In this document: one piece after another, positions 8,890 to 17,435 of the stretch
How the letters are laid out: the number at the start of each line of letters is the position of its first letter
Numbering within the stretch: the first letter of the stretch is position 1
DNA from: Streptomyces sp. CB02366
GTDB taxonomy: Bacteria; Actinomycetota; Actinomycetes; Streptomycetales; Streptomycetaceae
Length of the DNA: 64,000 bases
Assembly (NCBI RefSeq): GCF_001905905.1
Contig: NZ_LIVT01000009.1
Span: 124,001-188,000, forward strand
Direction of reading: 5' to 3'
The notes under the pieces: model-generated
What the model saw: only the letters and a program-made list of their open reading frames with translations
Told to the model about the DNA's origin: nothing
The model's database searches: none
Translations under genes and position numbers: made by a program

Positions 8890-9567
8890 CTACGAGGGCG
8901 TTCGGCAGGAACCGCGTGGGGCTACCAGGCCGGATTCGTAGGCGAGGATGACGAGCTGGGCGCGGTCACGGGCGTGGAGCTTGGCCATGGCCCGGTTGAT
9001 ATGGGTTTTCGCGGTCGTCGGGCTGATCACCATGCGGTCCGCGATCTGGTCGTTGGACAGGCCGTGCGCGACCAGGGCGACGGCTTCGCGTTCGCGGTTG
9101 GTGAGCCCTTCCAGCCCGATGCCGATGCCGGTGCCCCGCGGCTGGGTGACGTACGTGGTGATGAGCTTGCGGGTGATCGAGGGTGAGAGGAGGGCGTCGC
9201 CGCGTGCGGCGACGCGGACGGCGTACAGGAAGTCTTCCGGCAGGATGTCCTTGACGAGGAATCCGGCAGCGCCGGCGCACAGCGCGGCGAAGACGTATTC
9301 GTCCAGGCCGTAGTTGGTCAGGATGACCACGTGCAGGGCGGCCAGGTTCGGGGCTGCGGCGATGCGCCGGGTCGTCTCGATGCCGTCGAGGACCGGCATC
9401 TGGATGTCGACAAGAGCGACGTCGGGCAGATGTTCCCTGGCCAGCGCCAGGCCCTCCTGCCCGTCGGCGGCCTCGGCCACCACCTCGATGTCGTCTTCGA
9501 GGTCGAGAAGCGCGCGGAATCCGCTGCGGATGAGTGGCTGGTCGTCGACCAGCAGGACACGGATCAT
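8890..9567 (-). CDS. NarL/FixJ-family response regulator
   Basis: A 225-aa receiver plus LuxR-type regulator starting MIRVLLVDDQ. The acidic pair is in LLVDDQ, the phospho-acceptor in ALVDIQMP, and the conserved Lys in FLVKD. The helix-turn-helix is LTNREREAVALVAHGLSNDQIA followed by SPTTAKTHINRAMAKL. An upstream in-frame extension exists but is antisense-like sequence overlapping the kinase gene; ATG 9567 overlaps the kinase stop by ATGA, which fixes the start. Paired with the HisKA_3 kinase directly upstream. This is the second such system within 8 kb, and the two are clearly different in sequence. Confidence 0.93.
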   Translation of the reverse strand: MIRVLLVDDQPLIRSGFRALLDLEDDIEVVAEAADGQEGLALAREHLPDVALVDIQMPVLDGIETTRRIAAAPNLAALHVVILTNYGLDEYVFAALCAGAAGFLVKDILPEDFLYAVRVAARGDALLSPSITRKLITTYVTQPRGTGIGIGLEGLTNREREAVALVAHGLSNDQIADRMVISPTTAKTHINRAMAKLHARDRAQLVILAYESGLVAPRGSCRTPS

Positions 9568-10691
9568 GCCGTCTGGTCCACGGGAAGCTCGGCCTGAACG
9601 GTGAAGCCGCCCCCGCGCCGCGGTTCGGCGCGCAGCCGGCCGCCGAGGGCGGTGACTCGTTCGCCCATGCCGAGCAGTCCGACGCCGGGCGTCGGGGCGG
9701 TTTCCGGCGTGGCCTTGCCGTCGTCGTCGATGCGGATCACCAGAGCGTCCGGACGGCAGTCGATCCGGACGGACGCCGTGGCGGCGTCCGCGTGACGGGC
9801 GATGTTGGTGAGCGACTCCTGAATGATCCGGTAAGCGGTCCGTCCCACGGCGGCCGGGACATCGTGCCGCTGCCCTTCGACCGTCAGCGTCGCCTCCAGG
9901 CCCAGGGCGCGGGCCCGTTCCACCAATACCGTCACGTGGCCGAGGCCGTGCGGCGGGGTCGTATCGTCGTCGCGCAGCGCCTGAAGGGTCGCCCTCAGCT
10001 CCCGGGTCGCCTCGCGTCCGGCCTCCTGGATGGCGAGCAGGGCCTGCGGCACCTGCTCGCCACGCCTGCGGGCCACGTGGACGGCGGCTTCGGCCTGTAT
10101 TTTGATGACCGAGATCTGGTGGGTGAGCGAATCGTGCAGCTCCCGCGCGATGCGCAGACGCTCCTCGTCGGCGCGGCGTCGCGCAGCCTCCTCCCGGGTG
10201 CGCTCGGCCTCGTCCGCCCGCCGCTCGGCTTGCCGCAGCGCCTCGCCCGCCGCGCCGGCTGCGACCAGCCAGGCGATCTCCAAGGCGCCCCGGGCCTGCG
10301 CGAACGCGTCGCCCGTGTCGTGCAGGCCCGAAGCCAGGGCCGCCAAGGGGAGCGTGGCCAGCACGGCTACGCTCGCCACGGCGGTGACAGTGCGGTGTCC
10401 CTCCCGTACGGCCGCGTACACCGCGAACAGGAACCCCACGGCCGGCACATCGAAACCGGTCGCCTGGTACCCCACCGCGCACAGCCCGGTGACGGCCAGG
10501 ACAAGAACGGGAGTCCGACGGCGCCGGACGAGTGCCAGGCCGCCGGCCGCCAGCAACGTGCAGCCGAGCAGGGCAAGGCCCGTGCCGGAGGGGCGCTCCG
10601 ACAAGCCGGTGAGGAGCAGCGTCGCCGCCACGCCGACGGCGATCGCCCAGTCCCTCACGCCGGCCGGGACGCCGGACCATCCTGTACCCAT
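9564..10691 (-). CDS. Membrane sensor histidine kinase (HisKA_3 type)
   Basis: A 375-aa kinase. The N-terminal 140 residues hold four or five hydrophobic segments, followed by a charged coiled coil (RQAERRADEAERTREEAARR). The HisKA_3 box is RIARELHDSLTHQISVIKIQ, and a HATPase domain ends with GVGLLGMGERVTALGG. It overlaps the downstream regulator by ATGA, so they are co-translated. About 195 bp upstream and divergent lies a small membrane protein gene that may be the output or an accessory of this system, as such pairings are common in streptomycetes. Confidence 0.92.
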   Translation of the reverse strand: MGTGWSGVPAGVRDWAIAVGVAATLLLTGLSERPSGTGLALLGCTLLAAGGLALVRRRRTPVLVLAVTGLCAVGYQATGFDVPAVGFLFAVYAAVREGHRTVTAVASVAVLATLPLAALASGLHDTGDAFAQARGALEIAWLVAAGAAGEALRQAERRADEAERTREEAARRRADEERLRIARELHDSLTHQISVIKIQAEAAVHVARRRGEQVPQALLAIQEAGREATRELRATLQALRDDDTTPPHGLGHVTVLVERARALGLEATLTVEGQRHDVPAAVGRTAYRIIQESLTNIARHADAATASVRIDCRPDALVIRIDDDGKATPETAPTPGVGLLGMGERVTALGGRLRAEPRRGGGFTVQAELPVDQTA

Positions 10692-10886
10692 GTGCGCACC
10701 CTAGCCAGAGGCGCCCGTGGGCGAATCCAGCCCCGGGACGAGTGATCGACTACCACGTACGCAGTACACGCTCGGCGCCTGCCGCGTCCGCGGCAGCGCG
10801 AAGTGTCTGCGTACGCCGGACGACCGGAGACGGGCGGGGCGGACATGCTCGGGTGATCCAGTTCCCGTGAGAAGAAGGAGCACCTC

Positions 10887-11309
10887 ATGTCGGTCCGTAC
10901 TGTGCTTGCCGTGGCCGGAGCCACCTTGATCGGCGGCCTCGCGCTCGCCGGACCGGCGGCCGCGGATCCCTCGGTCCAGCCGGTCGCCGCGAGCGTCTAC
11001 ACCGTGAGCGTCGGCCGGGTCGGGGCCTCCTTGGCCGCACTGGTCGGCCTCCTCGGCGCAATCAACGGCGGCCTGGCCCTGGCCCGCCCCGCCCGTCAGG
11101 GCCACATCACCACCTGGGTCCGGCGGAACGGGGCCGCCACGGCCCTCATGACAGGTCTGATCGCCGTGGTCGTCGGCGGCTCGGTCGCGGCCACCGCCGA
11201 CGGCGGTCTCGGTACCGGCAACGGGCTGGGCGGCGCCTACGTCGCCCTGCTGGTGGGCCTGATCGCCATCGCCCTCGGTTGGCTGGCCCGCTCCCGCCGA
11301 ACCGAATGA
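10887..11309 (+). CDS. Small membrane protein with signal peptide (DUF6223-like)
   Basis: A 140-aa protein with a cleavable signal peptide (about 26 residues ending AGPAAAD). Three further hydrophobic helices (SLAALVGLLGAINGGLALA, ALMTGLIAVVVGGSVA, ALLVGLIAIALGWLA) have small-residue packing. The glycine-rich TADGGLGTGNGLGGA loop resembles proteins I know as DUF6223 in Streptomyces; this family call is from memory of the pattern. A good ribosome-binding site (GAAGGAG) lies 8 nt before ATG 10887. The gene is divergent from a two-component operon, so regulation by that system is a reasonable guess. Biochemical function unknown. Confidence 0.8.
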   Translation: MSVRTVLAVAGATLIGGLALAGPAAADPSVQPVAASVYTVSVGRVGASLAALVGLLGAINGGLALARPARQGHITTWVRRNGAATALMTGLIAVVVGGSVAATADGGLGTGNGLGGAYVALLVGLIAIALGWLARSRRTE

Positions 11310-11564
11310 CAAGCTGATCAGCTCATGGGTTGACCGCAGCGTGCATGTACGCACGTCTGGGTCCGCCCGAAGACGGCCAACTGCCGCCGACTGTCGGTGC
11401 TGTCGCAACTCGTGAACTTTCCGACTCACTGACGGACACCGGCCGCCTCCCGAACCGGTGCATCGGTGCTACCCGTTCTCGTGTGCTACGAGCCCCGTCC
11501 CGCCCGCGATCACACGAGCAACCCGTCCCCGGCGCCCTGATTTCATCCATCAGGACTGTTCAGC

Positions 11565-11597
11565 GCCGATCCGCCGGGAATGGCGGGACAGCCCTTA
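11565..11597. mobile_element. Solitary IS-type terminal repeat abutting the 3' end of the next gene
   Basis: This 33-bp segment (starting CCGATCCGCCGGGAA and ending GGGACAGCCCTTAG) is the reverse complement of 12713-12746 except for about two mismatches. The outer tip GGGCTGTCCC followed by TTAG/CTAA resembles IS5-type ends seen in streptomycetes. The element body would extend leftward. The 285-bp gap 11310-11594 holds no gene, so it is probably an eroded IS or MITE tail. Confidence 0.6.
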
Positions 11598-12701
11598 GAA
11601 GAGGCCAGCCGAGGTGCTCCGCGTGAGGTTTTCGAGGATGGTGCTCAGCCACGGGCTGCGCACGGCCGGCAGCCGGACCAAGGTGTGGTGGAAGATTTTC
11701 CGGTCAACCCGGAACAAGCGGTTGGGGAGCAGCGGGAGCGGGTCGTCGCGGAGGACGTCCCGGGCCATGCGGCCCGAGGCGGGAACCGGCAAGTCCGGTT
11801 CGGGAGAGACCAGCCACAGCCACACCCCCCGCGGCAGGGGCACCAGGTATACCCCTGCGTCCAGGTCAGCGGGGCACCAGGTCCGGCCCGTCCGGGGATG
11901 GACGGGGACGAGGAGGATGTCGACGCCCGCGTCCGGGGAGGGCCGTCCCGGTCCGGCCAGGACGGCGCGCCGCTTCAGGGCGCCTGCCGGCAGCAAGGCG
12001 TCGAGCGCGCGTTGGAACACGTCCGCGGCCAGGCCGTCCGGGACCTTCACCGGCTGCCCCTGAGAGGCGACCAACAGGTGGGCGAGCGCATGGCCGGCTG
12101 CTGCCTCCCACTGCGGACTCCATGACCAGTGGTGATGGGTCCCCAGCCGTCCTCCCCACGTGGCGATCGGCTCGAACGGGGGCGTTTTCTCCCCCTGCTC
12201 CGTCAGCTCCGCCCAGGAGAGGGGCGCAGGAGGGATACCGTCGACGGGGAGGCGGTGCACGACGTCGGAGCCGAGGCGCACCATCTGCCAGAGCGAGCAG
12301 TCGTCGACTCTGGCCCCCACGGGGAGGTCGCATGCCTCACAGGCGATGTTGGGCCCATCGGCCCCGTCGAGGCCACAACAGGCATCGCCACGCTTCTCAG
12401 GAATCAGCCGGGTTCCACGGATATCACCGGGCGCGATGACACTCGCCCCGGGCGTGCCGCCGGACAGGGCGTGGACCGGTGCGTAGACGCCGCGCGCCTC
12501 GGCCTCGCCCGGATCGGTCTCCGCCCACATCCGCCACGGCCCGCCCCAGGGGTCCGGGTCCACGGCAAACGTCCCCGGCTCCATGAGCACCGGAAGCTGG
12601 GCGCCGTTCCCGTACTGCTGACGTGCGTGGACCGGGAGGGCGACCTGGGACAGCGGGACGGTCAAGTCGGCGCCGCACCCCGCACACACGAAAACGAACA
12701 A
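11595..12701 (-). CDS. Conserved protein of unknown function with cysteine pairs, bounded by IS-type ends
   Basis: A 368-aa soluble protein. I place the start at TTG 12701 because GGAGG lies 4 nt upstream and the residues that follow (LFVFVCAGCGADLTVPLS) begin the protein-like region; the open frame continues to 12920 through MITE sequence. A CxxC pair near the N-terminus, then CCGLDGADGPNIACEAC, suggest one or two zinc ribbons. The C-terminal half has LVPVHPRTGRTWCPADL and PLPLLPNRLFRVDRKIFHH. The stop TAA (11595-11597) lies in the junction with an IS-type end, and the MITE end begins about 12 bp upstream of the start, so only the gene itself lies between them. The family seems conserved in streptomycetes, but no function can be assigned. 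Confidence 0.72.
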   Translation of the reverse strand: MFVFVCAGCGADLTVPLSQVALPVHARQQYGNGAQLPVLMEPGTFAVDPDPWGGPWRMWAETDPGEAEARGVYAPVHALSGGTPGASVIAPGDIRGTRLIPEKRGDACCGLDGADGPNIACEACDLPVGARVDDCSLWQMVRLGSDVVHRLPVDGIPPAPLSWAELTEQGEKTPPFEPIATWGGRLGTHHHWSWSPQWEAAAGHALAHLLVASQGQPVKVPDGLAADVFQRALDALLPAGALKRRAVLAGPGRPSPDAGVDILLVPVHPRTGRTWCPADLDAGVYLVPLPRGVWLWLVSPEPDLPVPASGRMARDVLRDDPLPLLPNRLFRVDRKIFHHTLVRLPAVRSPWLSTILENLTRSTSAGLF

Positions 12702-12712
12702 ATTTCCTCCGG

Positions 12713-12882
12713 CTAAGGGCTGTCCCGCGATTCCCGGTGGATCGGCGCGCGGCGTCGGATGCGGTGCATCGCAAGGCGGAGGGGCATCCGCATACCGGAT
12801 GTACGGGGATGTTCCGACAACGCGGCGAGGTGCCGTAGCCGTCGTCGCGCGCCCGCCGGGAATTGCGGGGCAGTCCTGAGGG
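12713..12882. mobile_element. MITE-like non-autonomous element with IS5-type ends, about 170 bp
   Basis: The left end CTAAGGGCTGTCCCGCGATT (12713-12732) and the right end GGGAATTGCGGGGCAGTCC (about 12858-12880) form imperfect terminal inverted repeats. The interior has nested inverted repeats (CGGATGC and GCATCCG, around 12756-12790) and no full transposase. Size, ends and lack of coding content fit a MITE mobilised by a related IS transposase. The left end shares a 33-bp near-identical inverted sequence with 11565-11597. Confidence 0.65.
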
Positions 12883-13141
12883 AACAGGCGCATCTTCGCA
12901 GCTCGTCTGCGGCCGGCCAACAGGTTTCCTCATCCGCTGCGGGAACGGCGCCCGATACCGGGCCTTTCCCCGCCTGGCCGTCGACTCCGCGGGCTGATCG
13001 CCCGAACTGATCAACGACGGACTCACTCCTTCCGGTAACGGAGACCGTCTCACCGTCACACCTGTCCCGCGACAGGGTTACGTAGGAGCACTCATTGAGC
13101 CCGGCCCGGGATCACCGGGCCACAGAAGACAGGTGGCAGAC

Positions 13142-13672
13142 ATGCGAACCGAGGCCGCCAAGCGAGTCGAACTGGTCTTCACCCTCTTCGACGCCAACGA
13201 CAACGGAGTCATCGACTCCCACGACTTCGACCTCATGACGGACCGCGTTCTGGGGGCGGCGGCCGCATCGGACGACGACGCCAAGGCCGCTATCCGGGCC
13301 GCGTTCCGCCGCTACTGGACGGTGCTGGCCACGGAACTGGACGCCGACGGCGACGGTGTGATCACCATCGAGGAGTTCCGTCCGTTCGTGCTGGATCCCC
13401 AGCGCTTCGGCCCCACCATCGCCGAGTTCGCCCAGGCGCTCGCCGCACTCGGCGACCCCGACGAGGACGGTCTGATCGAGCGTCCGCTCTTCGCATCGCT
13501 GATGACGGCGATCGGCTTCGAGAAGGCGAACATCCACGCGCTCTTCGACGCCTTCGGTCCGGACGCCGAGGACCGCATCACTGTGGCTACATGGGCCGCC
13601 GGCATCGAGGACTACTACGCTCCGGACATGGCCGGGATCCCGGGCGACGAGCTGGTGGCTGCCCGGGTCTGA
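13142..13672 (+). CDS. EF-hand calcium-binding protein (calerythrin-like)
   Basis: A 176-aa soluble protein with four EF-hand-like units. Hand 1 is DANDNGVIDSHD, hand 2 DADGDGVITIEE (fully canonical), hand 3 DPDEDGLIE (last ligand replaced by Leu) and hand 4 (FGPDAEDRITVATW) degenerate. This matches the calerythrin/sarcoplasmic calcium-binding group known in actinomycetes, thought to buffer or sense calcium in aerial hyphae. GTG 13133 is also possible; ATG 13142 is preferred for spacing from CAGGTGG. A short hairpin (CCTGTC and GACAGG, 13061-13076) lies in the leader. It stands alone with IS debris upstream. Confidence 0.88.
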   Translation: MRTEAAKRVELVFTLFDANDNGVIDSHDFDLMTDRVLGAAAASDDDAKAAIRAAFRRYWTVLATELDADGDGVITIEEFRPFVLDPQRFGPTIAEFAQALAALGDPDEDGLIERPLFASLMTAIGFEKANIHALFDAFGPDAEDRITVATWAAGIEDYYAPDMAGIPGDELVAARV

Positions 13673-13928
13673 GACCGCTCGTGAGCGGCTGTCCCGGGGC
13701 GCCGTCGCTCGTGATCATGGAACCCGCCCGCCGTCCCGGACGCGGGCGGCGGCCTCTACGACGCGCCCCCGCTCGTGCCTCGGCCCGGGTGCGTCCCGCC
13801 GGGCGGGGCCTGCCGCGGGGCCCCGCCCTCACCCCCTGCGCTCACGTGGTCGTTCCTGATCCCGGGGAGCCCCGGCCGGGTACGGGATGCCCGGCCTTGT
13901 CCGGACCTCGTCGCGAGCGGTTCGTACG

Positions 13929-14834
13929 TCATGGCCGGGGCTTGTGCGCGAACACCCACCGGTTTCCCTCAAGCGCGTCGTTCGCCTGCGGGACGGGGCC
14001 TCGTCCGTGGCGGTGAGTGAAGTCGAAGGGCGTATGCATCGAGGTGGACCAGCCCTTGGCCGACAGGGCGCCCGCGGAGTCGGGTCGTGGTCCCGTCTCG
14101 AAGAGGTGGAGCAGATCGATGCCGATCTGCTCTCGCGTCGCCGTGTAGATCGGGCTGTCGCGGTACGCCAGCAGGTCCGTCTCCAGCTTGGCTTCGAAGG
14201 CCAGGGCGCTGCCGCCGGTGGTCAGTCTGTCCACCGTGTCGATGAGGTACGTCTCGACGGGGCCCGGCAGGTAGAAGAGCAGTCCCTCGGCCAGCCAGAC
14301 GCTCGCCACGGCCGGGTCGAAACCGGCGGCGGTCAGCGCTGTGCCCCAGTCCTCGCGCAGGTCGACCGGTACGGGGACGCGCTTCACCTTCGGGGCGGCT
14401 GACAGGCCGGTGAGCACCTGCTGCTTGAAGGCCAGCACGCCAGCCCGGTCGATCTCGAAGACCACCAGGTCGGACGGCCAGTCCAGCCGGAAGGCGCGTG
14501 TGTCCAACCCGGCTCCCAGCAGGACCACTTGGCGGGCGTGCGTCCGAGCCGACTGGAGGAGGAAGTCGTCGAGAACCCTGGTACGCAGGCCGAAGTAGCG
14601 GGCGAACCGCCCCCACAGCGGGTTGTCGTCCCCGTCCGGGACCTGCTCCATGCGTACCGGCCAGTCGTCGCATGCCGGGGCGGCGCGTACGAAGTGTTCC
14701 GCGTAGACGTCCTGGGCCAGGCTGTCGTGGCGGTGCGTCTCGATCGCCCGTGCCGCGGCGACCAGGAGGGCGGTCAGGCCCACACCTCCGTCCACGCCGT
14801 CCAGGTCTGTCTGCTGCGGCGCCGGGCCGGTCAT
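13929..14834 (-). CDS. Class I SAM-dependent methyltransferase (TIGR00027/LCMT-like)
   Basis: A 301-aa methyltransferase. The SAM-binding motif VVLLGAGLDTRAFRL, the acidic loop VVFEIDRAGVLAFKQQVL and the LLFYLPGPVE segment mark the TIGR00027/leucine-carboxyl-methyltransferase-like family, whose members methylate carboxylates or small hydroxyl groups. ATG 14834 is chosen because the open frame upstream overlaps the dehydrogenase gene antisense-like. It lies about 80 bp downstream of the alcohol dehydrogenase gene and is the last gene of a minus-strand operon starting with a DUF556/MfnB-type enzyme. Its placement suggests it methylates, perhaps esterifies, the product of that pathway; this is inference. 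Confidence 0.85.
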   Translation of the reverse strand: MTGPAPQQTDLDGVDGGVGLTALLVAAARAIETHRHDSLAQDVYAEHFVRAAPACDDWPVRMEQVPDGDDNPLWGRFARYFGLRTRVLDDFLLQSARTHARQVVLLGAGLDTRAFRLDWPSDLVVFEIDRAGVLAFKQQVLTGLSAAPKVKRVPVPVDLREDWGTALTAAGFDPAVASVWLAEGLLFYLPGPVETYLIDTVDRLTTGGSALAFEAKLETDLLAYRDSPIYTATREQIGIDLLHLFETGPRPDSAGALSAKGWSTSMHTPFDFTHRHGRGPVPQANDALEGNRWVFAHKPRP

Positions 14835-14914
14835 GTGTCCTCCGTTGGCGAGAGTGGGGAGTGCGGGGTGTCTGCTCGTCGGACGGGACGCGTCCGAGGT
14901 GGGGGATGCCGCGC

Positions 14915-16021
14915 TCATCGGCTTGTTCGCTCGGGGAGCAGGACGGGTTTGACCACGCGGCCCGCGTCGCAGTCGCGTTCGGCCTCGTTGATGTCGGCCA
15001 GCGGGTAGGTACGAATCAGTTGGTCGAAGGGGAAGCGGCCGGCCTGCCACAGCCCGGTCAGCCGGGGGATCAGCAACCCGGGGACGGCGTCCCCTTCGCA
15101 GATGTGGCGGATGCCGCGGCCTCGGTCGAGCGTGCCCGGTTCGAGCGACAGCGCGGTGTGGAGGCGCGCCACCAGGCCGAGGCTGCCCGTGGGGCGCAGT
15201 GCCTGGAGCGCGTTGTTGATGAGCGGGACCGAGGCCGTGGTGTCCAGGGCGTACTGCGCGCCGCCGTCGGTCAGCCGCCGGATCCGTTCGGGCAGGGCGG
15301 CCGTTGCGGCGGGCAGGGGGATCGCGCCGAAACGTTCGGCCAGGGCGAGCCGCCGGGGGTGCCGGTCGACGGCCACGGTCAGTACGCCGGCGGCGGTGGC
15401 CGCCATCACCGCGGCCAGGCCCACGGCTCCGGCGCCGAGGACCGTCAGGGTGTCGCCGGGGCCCGCGCCAAAGGTGTTCAGTACGGCTCCGGCGCCGGTG
15501 AGGAAGCCGCAGCCGAGGGGCCCGAGCAGTTCGAGCGGCAGTGCGGGGTCGACCCGGACGGCGTTGCGGGCCGGGACGAGCGCGTACTCGGCGAACGAGG
15601 ACTGGCCGAACCAACGGGGGGCCAGAGCCTTCCCGGTCGCATCGGTGAGCCGCGGCGGTACCTCCTCGCGTCCTCCGAAGAGGTTGAGGGAGGCGAAGGA
15701 GTCGCAGTAGGCGGGGGCCGCGCCGCGGCAGTTCCGGCAGTGTCCGCAGGAATCGAAGCTCAACACGACGTGGTCACCCACGTTGACGGCGGTGTCAGGG
15801 CCGCTGCCCGTCCGGACCACGACCCCGGCGCCCTCGTGGCCGAGGACGGCCGGCAGCGGGCTGCGGCCGGCGGATCGCCGGACCGCGAGATCGGTCCGGC
15901 ACATCCCCGCGCCCGCGATCTCGACCAGGATCTCGCCGGCGGCGGGTTCCGTCCGCAGGGTCACCTCCTCGACGGTGAACGGGTCCTCGTACGAGCGCAG
16001 TACGGCCGCCTGGAACCTCAT
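14915..16021 (-). CDS. Zinc-dependent medium-chain alcohol dehydrogenase (aryl/benzyl alcohol type)
   Basis: A 368-aa MDR-family enzyme. The catalytic zinc site is visible as GMCRTDLAV (Cys) and GHEGAGVVV (His-Glu). The structural zinc site is SCGHCRNCRGAAPAYC, and the cofactor-binding motif is VLGAGAVGLAA. The LGCGFLTGAGAVLN segment is typical of NAD-dependent benzyl/aryl alcohol dehydrogenases, fitting oxidation of a ring-bound hydroxymethyl group. A perfect AAGGAGG precedes ATG 16021, only 2 nt after the aldehyde dehydrogenase stop, so the two are co-translated. In this operon I infer it oxidises a hydroxymethylfuran to an aldehyde (or the reverse). Confidence 0.92.
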   Translation of the reverse strand: MRFQAAVLRSYEDPFTVEEVTLRTEPAAGEILVEIAGAGMCRTDLAVRRSAGRSPLPAVLGHEGAGVVVRTGSGPDTAVNVGDHVVLSFDSCGHCRNCRGAAPAYCDSFASLNLFGGREEVPPRLTDATGKALAPRWFGQSSFAEYALVPARNAVRVDPALPLELLGPLGCGFLTGAGAVLNTFGAGPGDTLTVLGAGAVGLAAVMAATAAGVLTVAVDRHPRRLALAERFGAIPLPAATAALPERIRRLTDGGAQYALDTTASVPLINNALQALRPTGSLGLVARLHTALSLEPGTLDRGRGIRHICEGDAVPGLLIPRLTGLWQAGRFPFDQLIRTYPLADINEAERDCDAGRVVKPVLLPERTSR

Positions 16022-16023
16022 CG

Positions 16024-17427
16024 TCACGCCTCCTTGGGACGGTGGACGACGAACGGCCGGAGGTTGCCGTAGAGCCCCCACGGTCCGCCCGCGACGCCGA
16101 CGCCGCTGTCCTTGACGCCTGCGAAGGGCTGGGCGAGGGACAGTTCGGCATGGTGGTTGATCCAGGCCGTGCCGCATTCGAGCCGGTCGGCCACCGCCTC
16201 GGCCCGGTCGAGATCGGTGCCCCATACGGAGCCGCCCAGTCCGAAGCCGGTGCCGTTGGCCGCGTCCACGGCTTCGTCGAGGCTCCGGTAGGGCAGCACC
16301 GGCAGCACCGGTCCGAACTGTTCCTCGGTCACCACCGGACTGCCGGACGGGACGTCGGTGAGGATGGTGGGGGCGAAGAAGTATCCCGGGCCGTTCAGTC
16401 GGCGGCCGCCGGACGCCGCCCGGGCGCCGCCTGCCAGGGCCTGTTTCGTGAGCTGTTCGACCCGGGCCAGCTGCGGGGCGTTGTTGACCGGTCCCAGCCG
16501 GGTTTCGGGGTCGAGGCCGGGCCCGACGGCGGCGGCCTTCGCGCGCTGGGCGAGAGCTTCGACGACCTGGGCGTGGAGCCGGGCGGGGACGTAGACGCGT
16601 TTGACCGCCATGCAGACCTGCCCGCAGTTCCGGAACGCCGACCAGAACAGCCGGTCCGCGATCCGGTCCACGTCGACGTCGTCCAGCAGGACGGCGGCGT
16701 CGTTGCCGCCCAGCTCCAGGGTGACCCGGGCGAGCGAGGCCGCCGCCGCCGCGTTGACGGCCCGGCCGGTGGGCGCCGAACCGGTGAAGGTGACGTGGCG
16801 GATGCCCGGGTGGGACGCGAGGCGGGCGCCGAGGGGCTCGCGGCCGGTGACTACGGTCAGTACGTTCTCGGGCAGGGCGGTGGCGAGGACGGAGCCGAGC
16901 AGCCGGGTGGCGAGCGGAGTGAGCGGCGACGGTTTGAGGACCACGGTGTTGCCCGCCGCGAGCGCGGGTGCGAATTTCGCCGCCGCGAGCTGGAGGGGGA
17001 AGTTCCACGGCACGATCGCGGCGACGGGTCCGATGGGGCGCCAGCGGATCTCGCTGTGCACAGGCCGGCCGTCGTCGATCCGGCGGGTCCGGGGGGCCAG
17101 GTCGGCGAAGTAGCGCAGGCGGGCCGCGGTACGGGCGACCTCCGCGTACGACTCGGCCAGGGGCTTGCCCTGTTCCCGGGTGAGCAACCGGGCGAGGCCG
17201 TCGCCGGCCGTTTCGACGGCGTCGGCCGCGCCGTGCAACGCCGCGGTGCGGGCCGCGGGGTCGGCGCGCCAGCCGTACCAGGCTGACTCGGCGCGGGCGA
17301 CCACGCCGTCCAACTCGCCTGGCTGCTGGTCGGGGGCCTCACCGAAGGTCTCCCCGGTGGCCGGGTCGACGACGGGGAAATGTACGGTCCGGCCCCCGGG
17401 GAGGCTGCCGGCCTCAGGCGTCGGCAT
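16024..17427 (-). CDS. NAD(P)-dependent aldehyde dehydrogenase
   Basis: A 467-aa ALDH-superfamily enzyme with all key motifs: PWNFPLQLAAAKFAPALAAG, LKPSPLTPL, the general-base Glu in TLELGGNDA, the nucleophile Cys in NCGQVCMAVKR and EEQFGPVLPV. It oxidises an aldehyde to a carboxylic acid. The gene starts at ATG 17427, 8 nt after the stop of the DUF556/MfnB-like gene, and ends 2 nt before the alcohol dehydrogenase start, so three genes are tightly packed. The substrate is inferred from context to be a furan aldehyde; from sequence alone it could equally be a generic aliphatic or aromatic aldehyde. Confidence 0.93.
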   Translation of the reverse strand: MPTPEAGSLPGGRTVHFPVVDPATGETFGEAPDQQPGELDGVVARAESAWYGWRADPAARTAALHGAADAVETAGDGLARLLTREQGKPLAESYAEVARTAARLRYFADLAPRTRRIDDGRPVHSEIRWRPIGPVAAIVPWNFPLQLAAAKFAPALAAGNTVVLKPSPLTPLATRLLGSVLATALPENVLTVVTGREPLGARLASHPGIRHVTFTGSAPTGRAVNAAAAASLARVTLELGGNDAAVLLDDVDVDRIADRLFWSAFRNCGQVCMAVKRVYVPARLHAQVVEALAQRAKAAAVGPGLDPETRLGPVNNAPQLARVEQLTKQALAGGARAASGGRRLNGPGYFFAPTILTDVPSGSPVVTEEQFGPVLPVLPYRSLDEAVDAANGTGFGLGGSVWGTDLDRAEAVADRLECGTAWINHHAELSLAQPFAGVKDSGVGVAGGPWGLYGNLRPFVVHRPKEA

Positions 17428-17435
17428 ACGGGCGG

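Noticed and set aside
8890..10680. A 596-codon frame that would add a long N-terminus to the second response regulator
   Set aside because: The added part is Arg/Gly/Pro-rich and antiparallel in register to the true kinase reading frame on the same strand; the receiver starts cleanly at ATG 9567 with an ATGA overlap.
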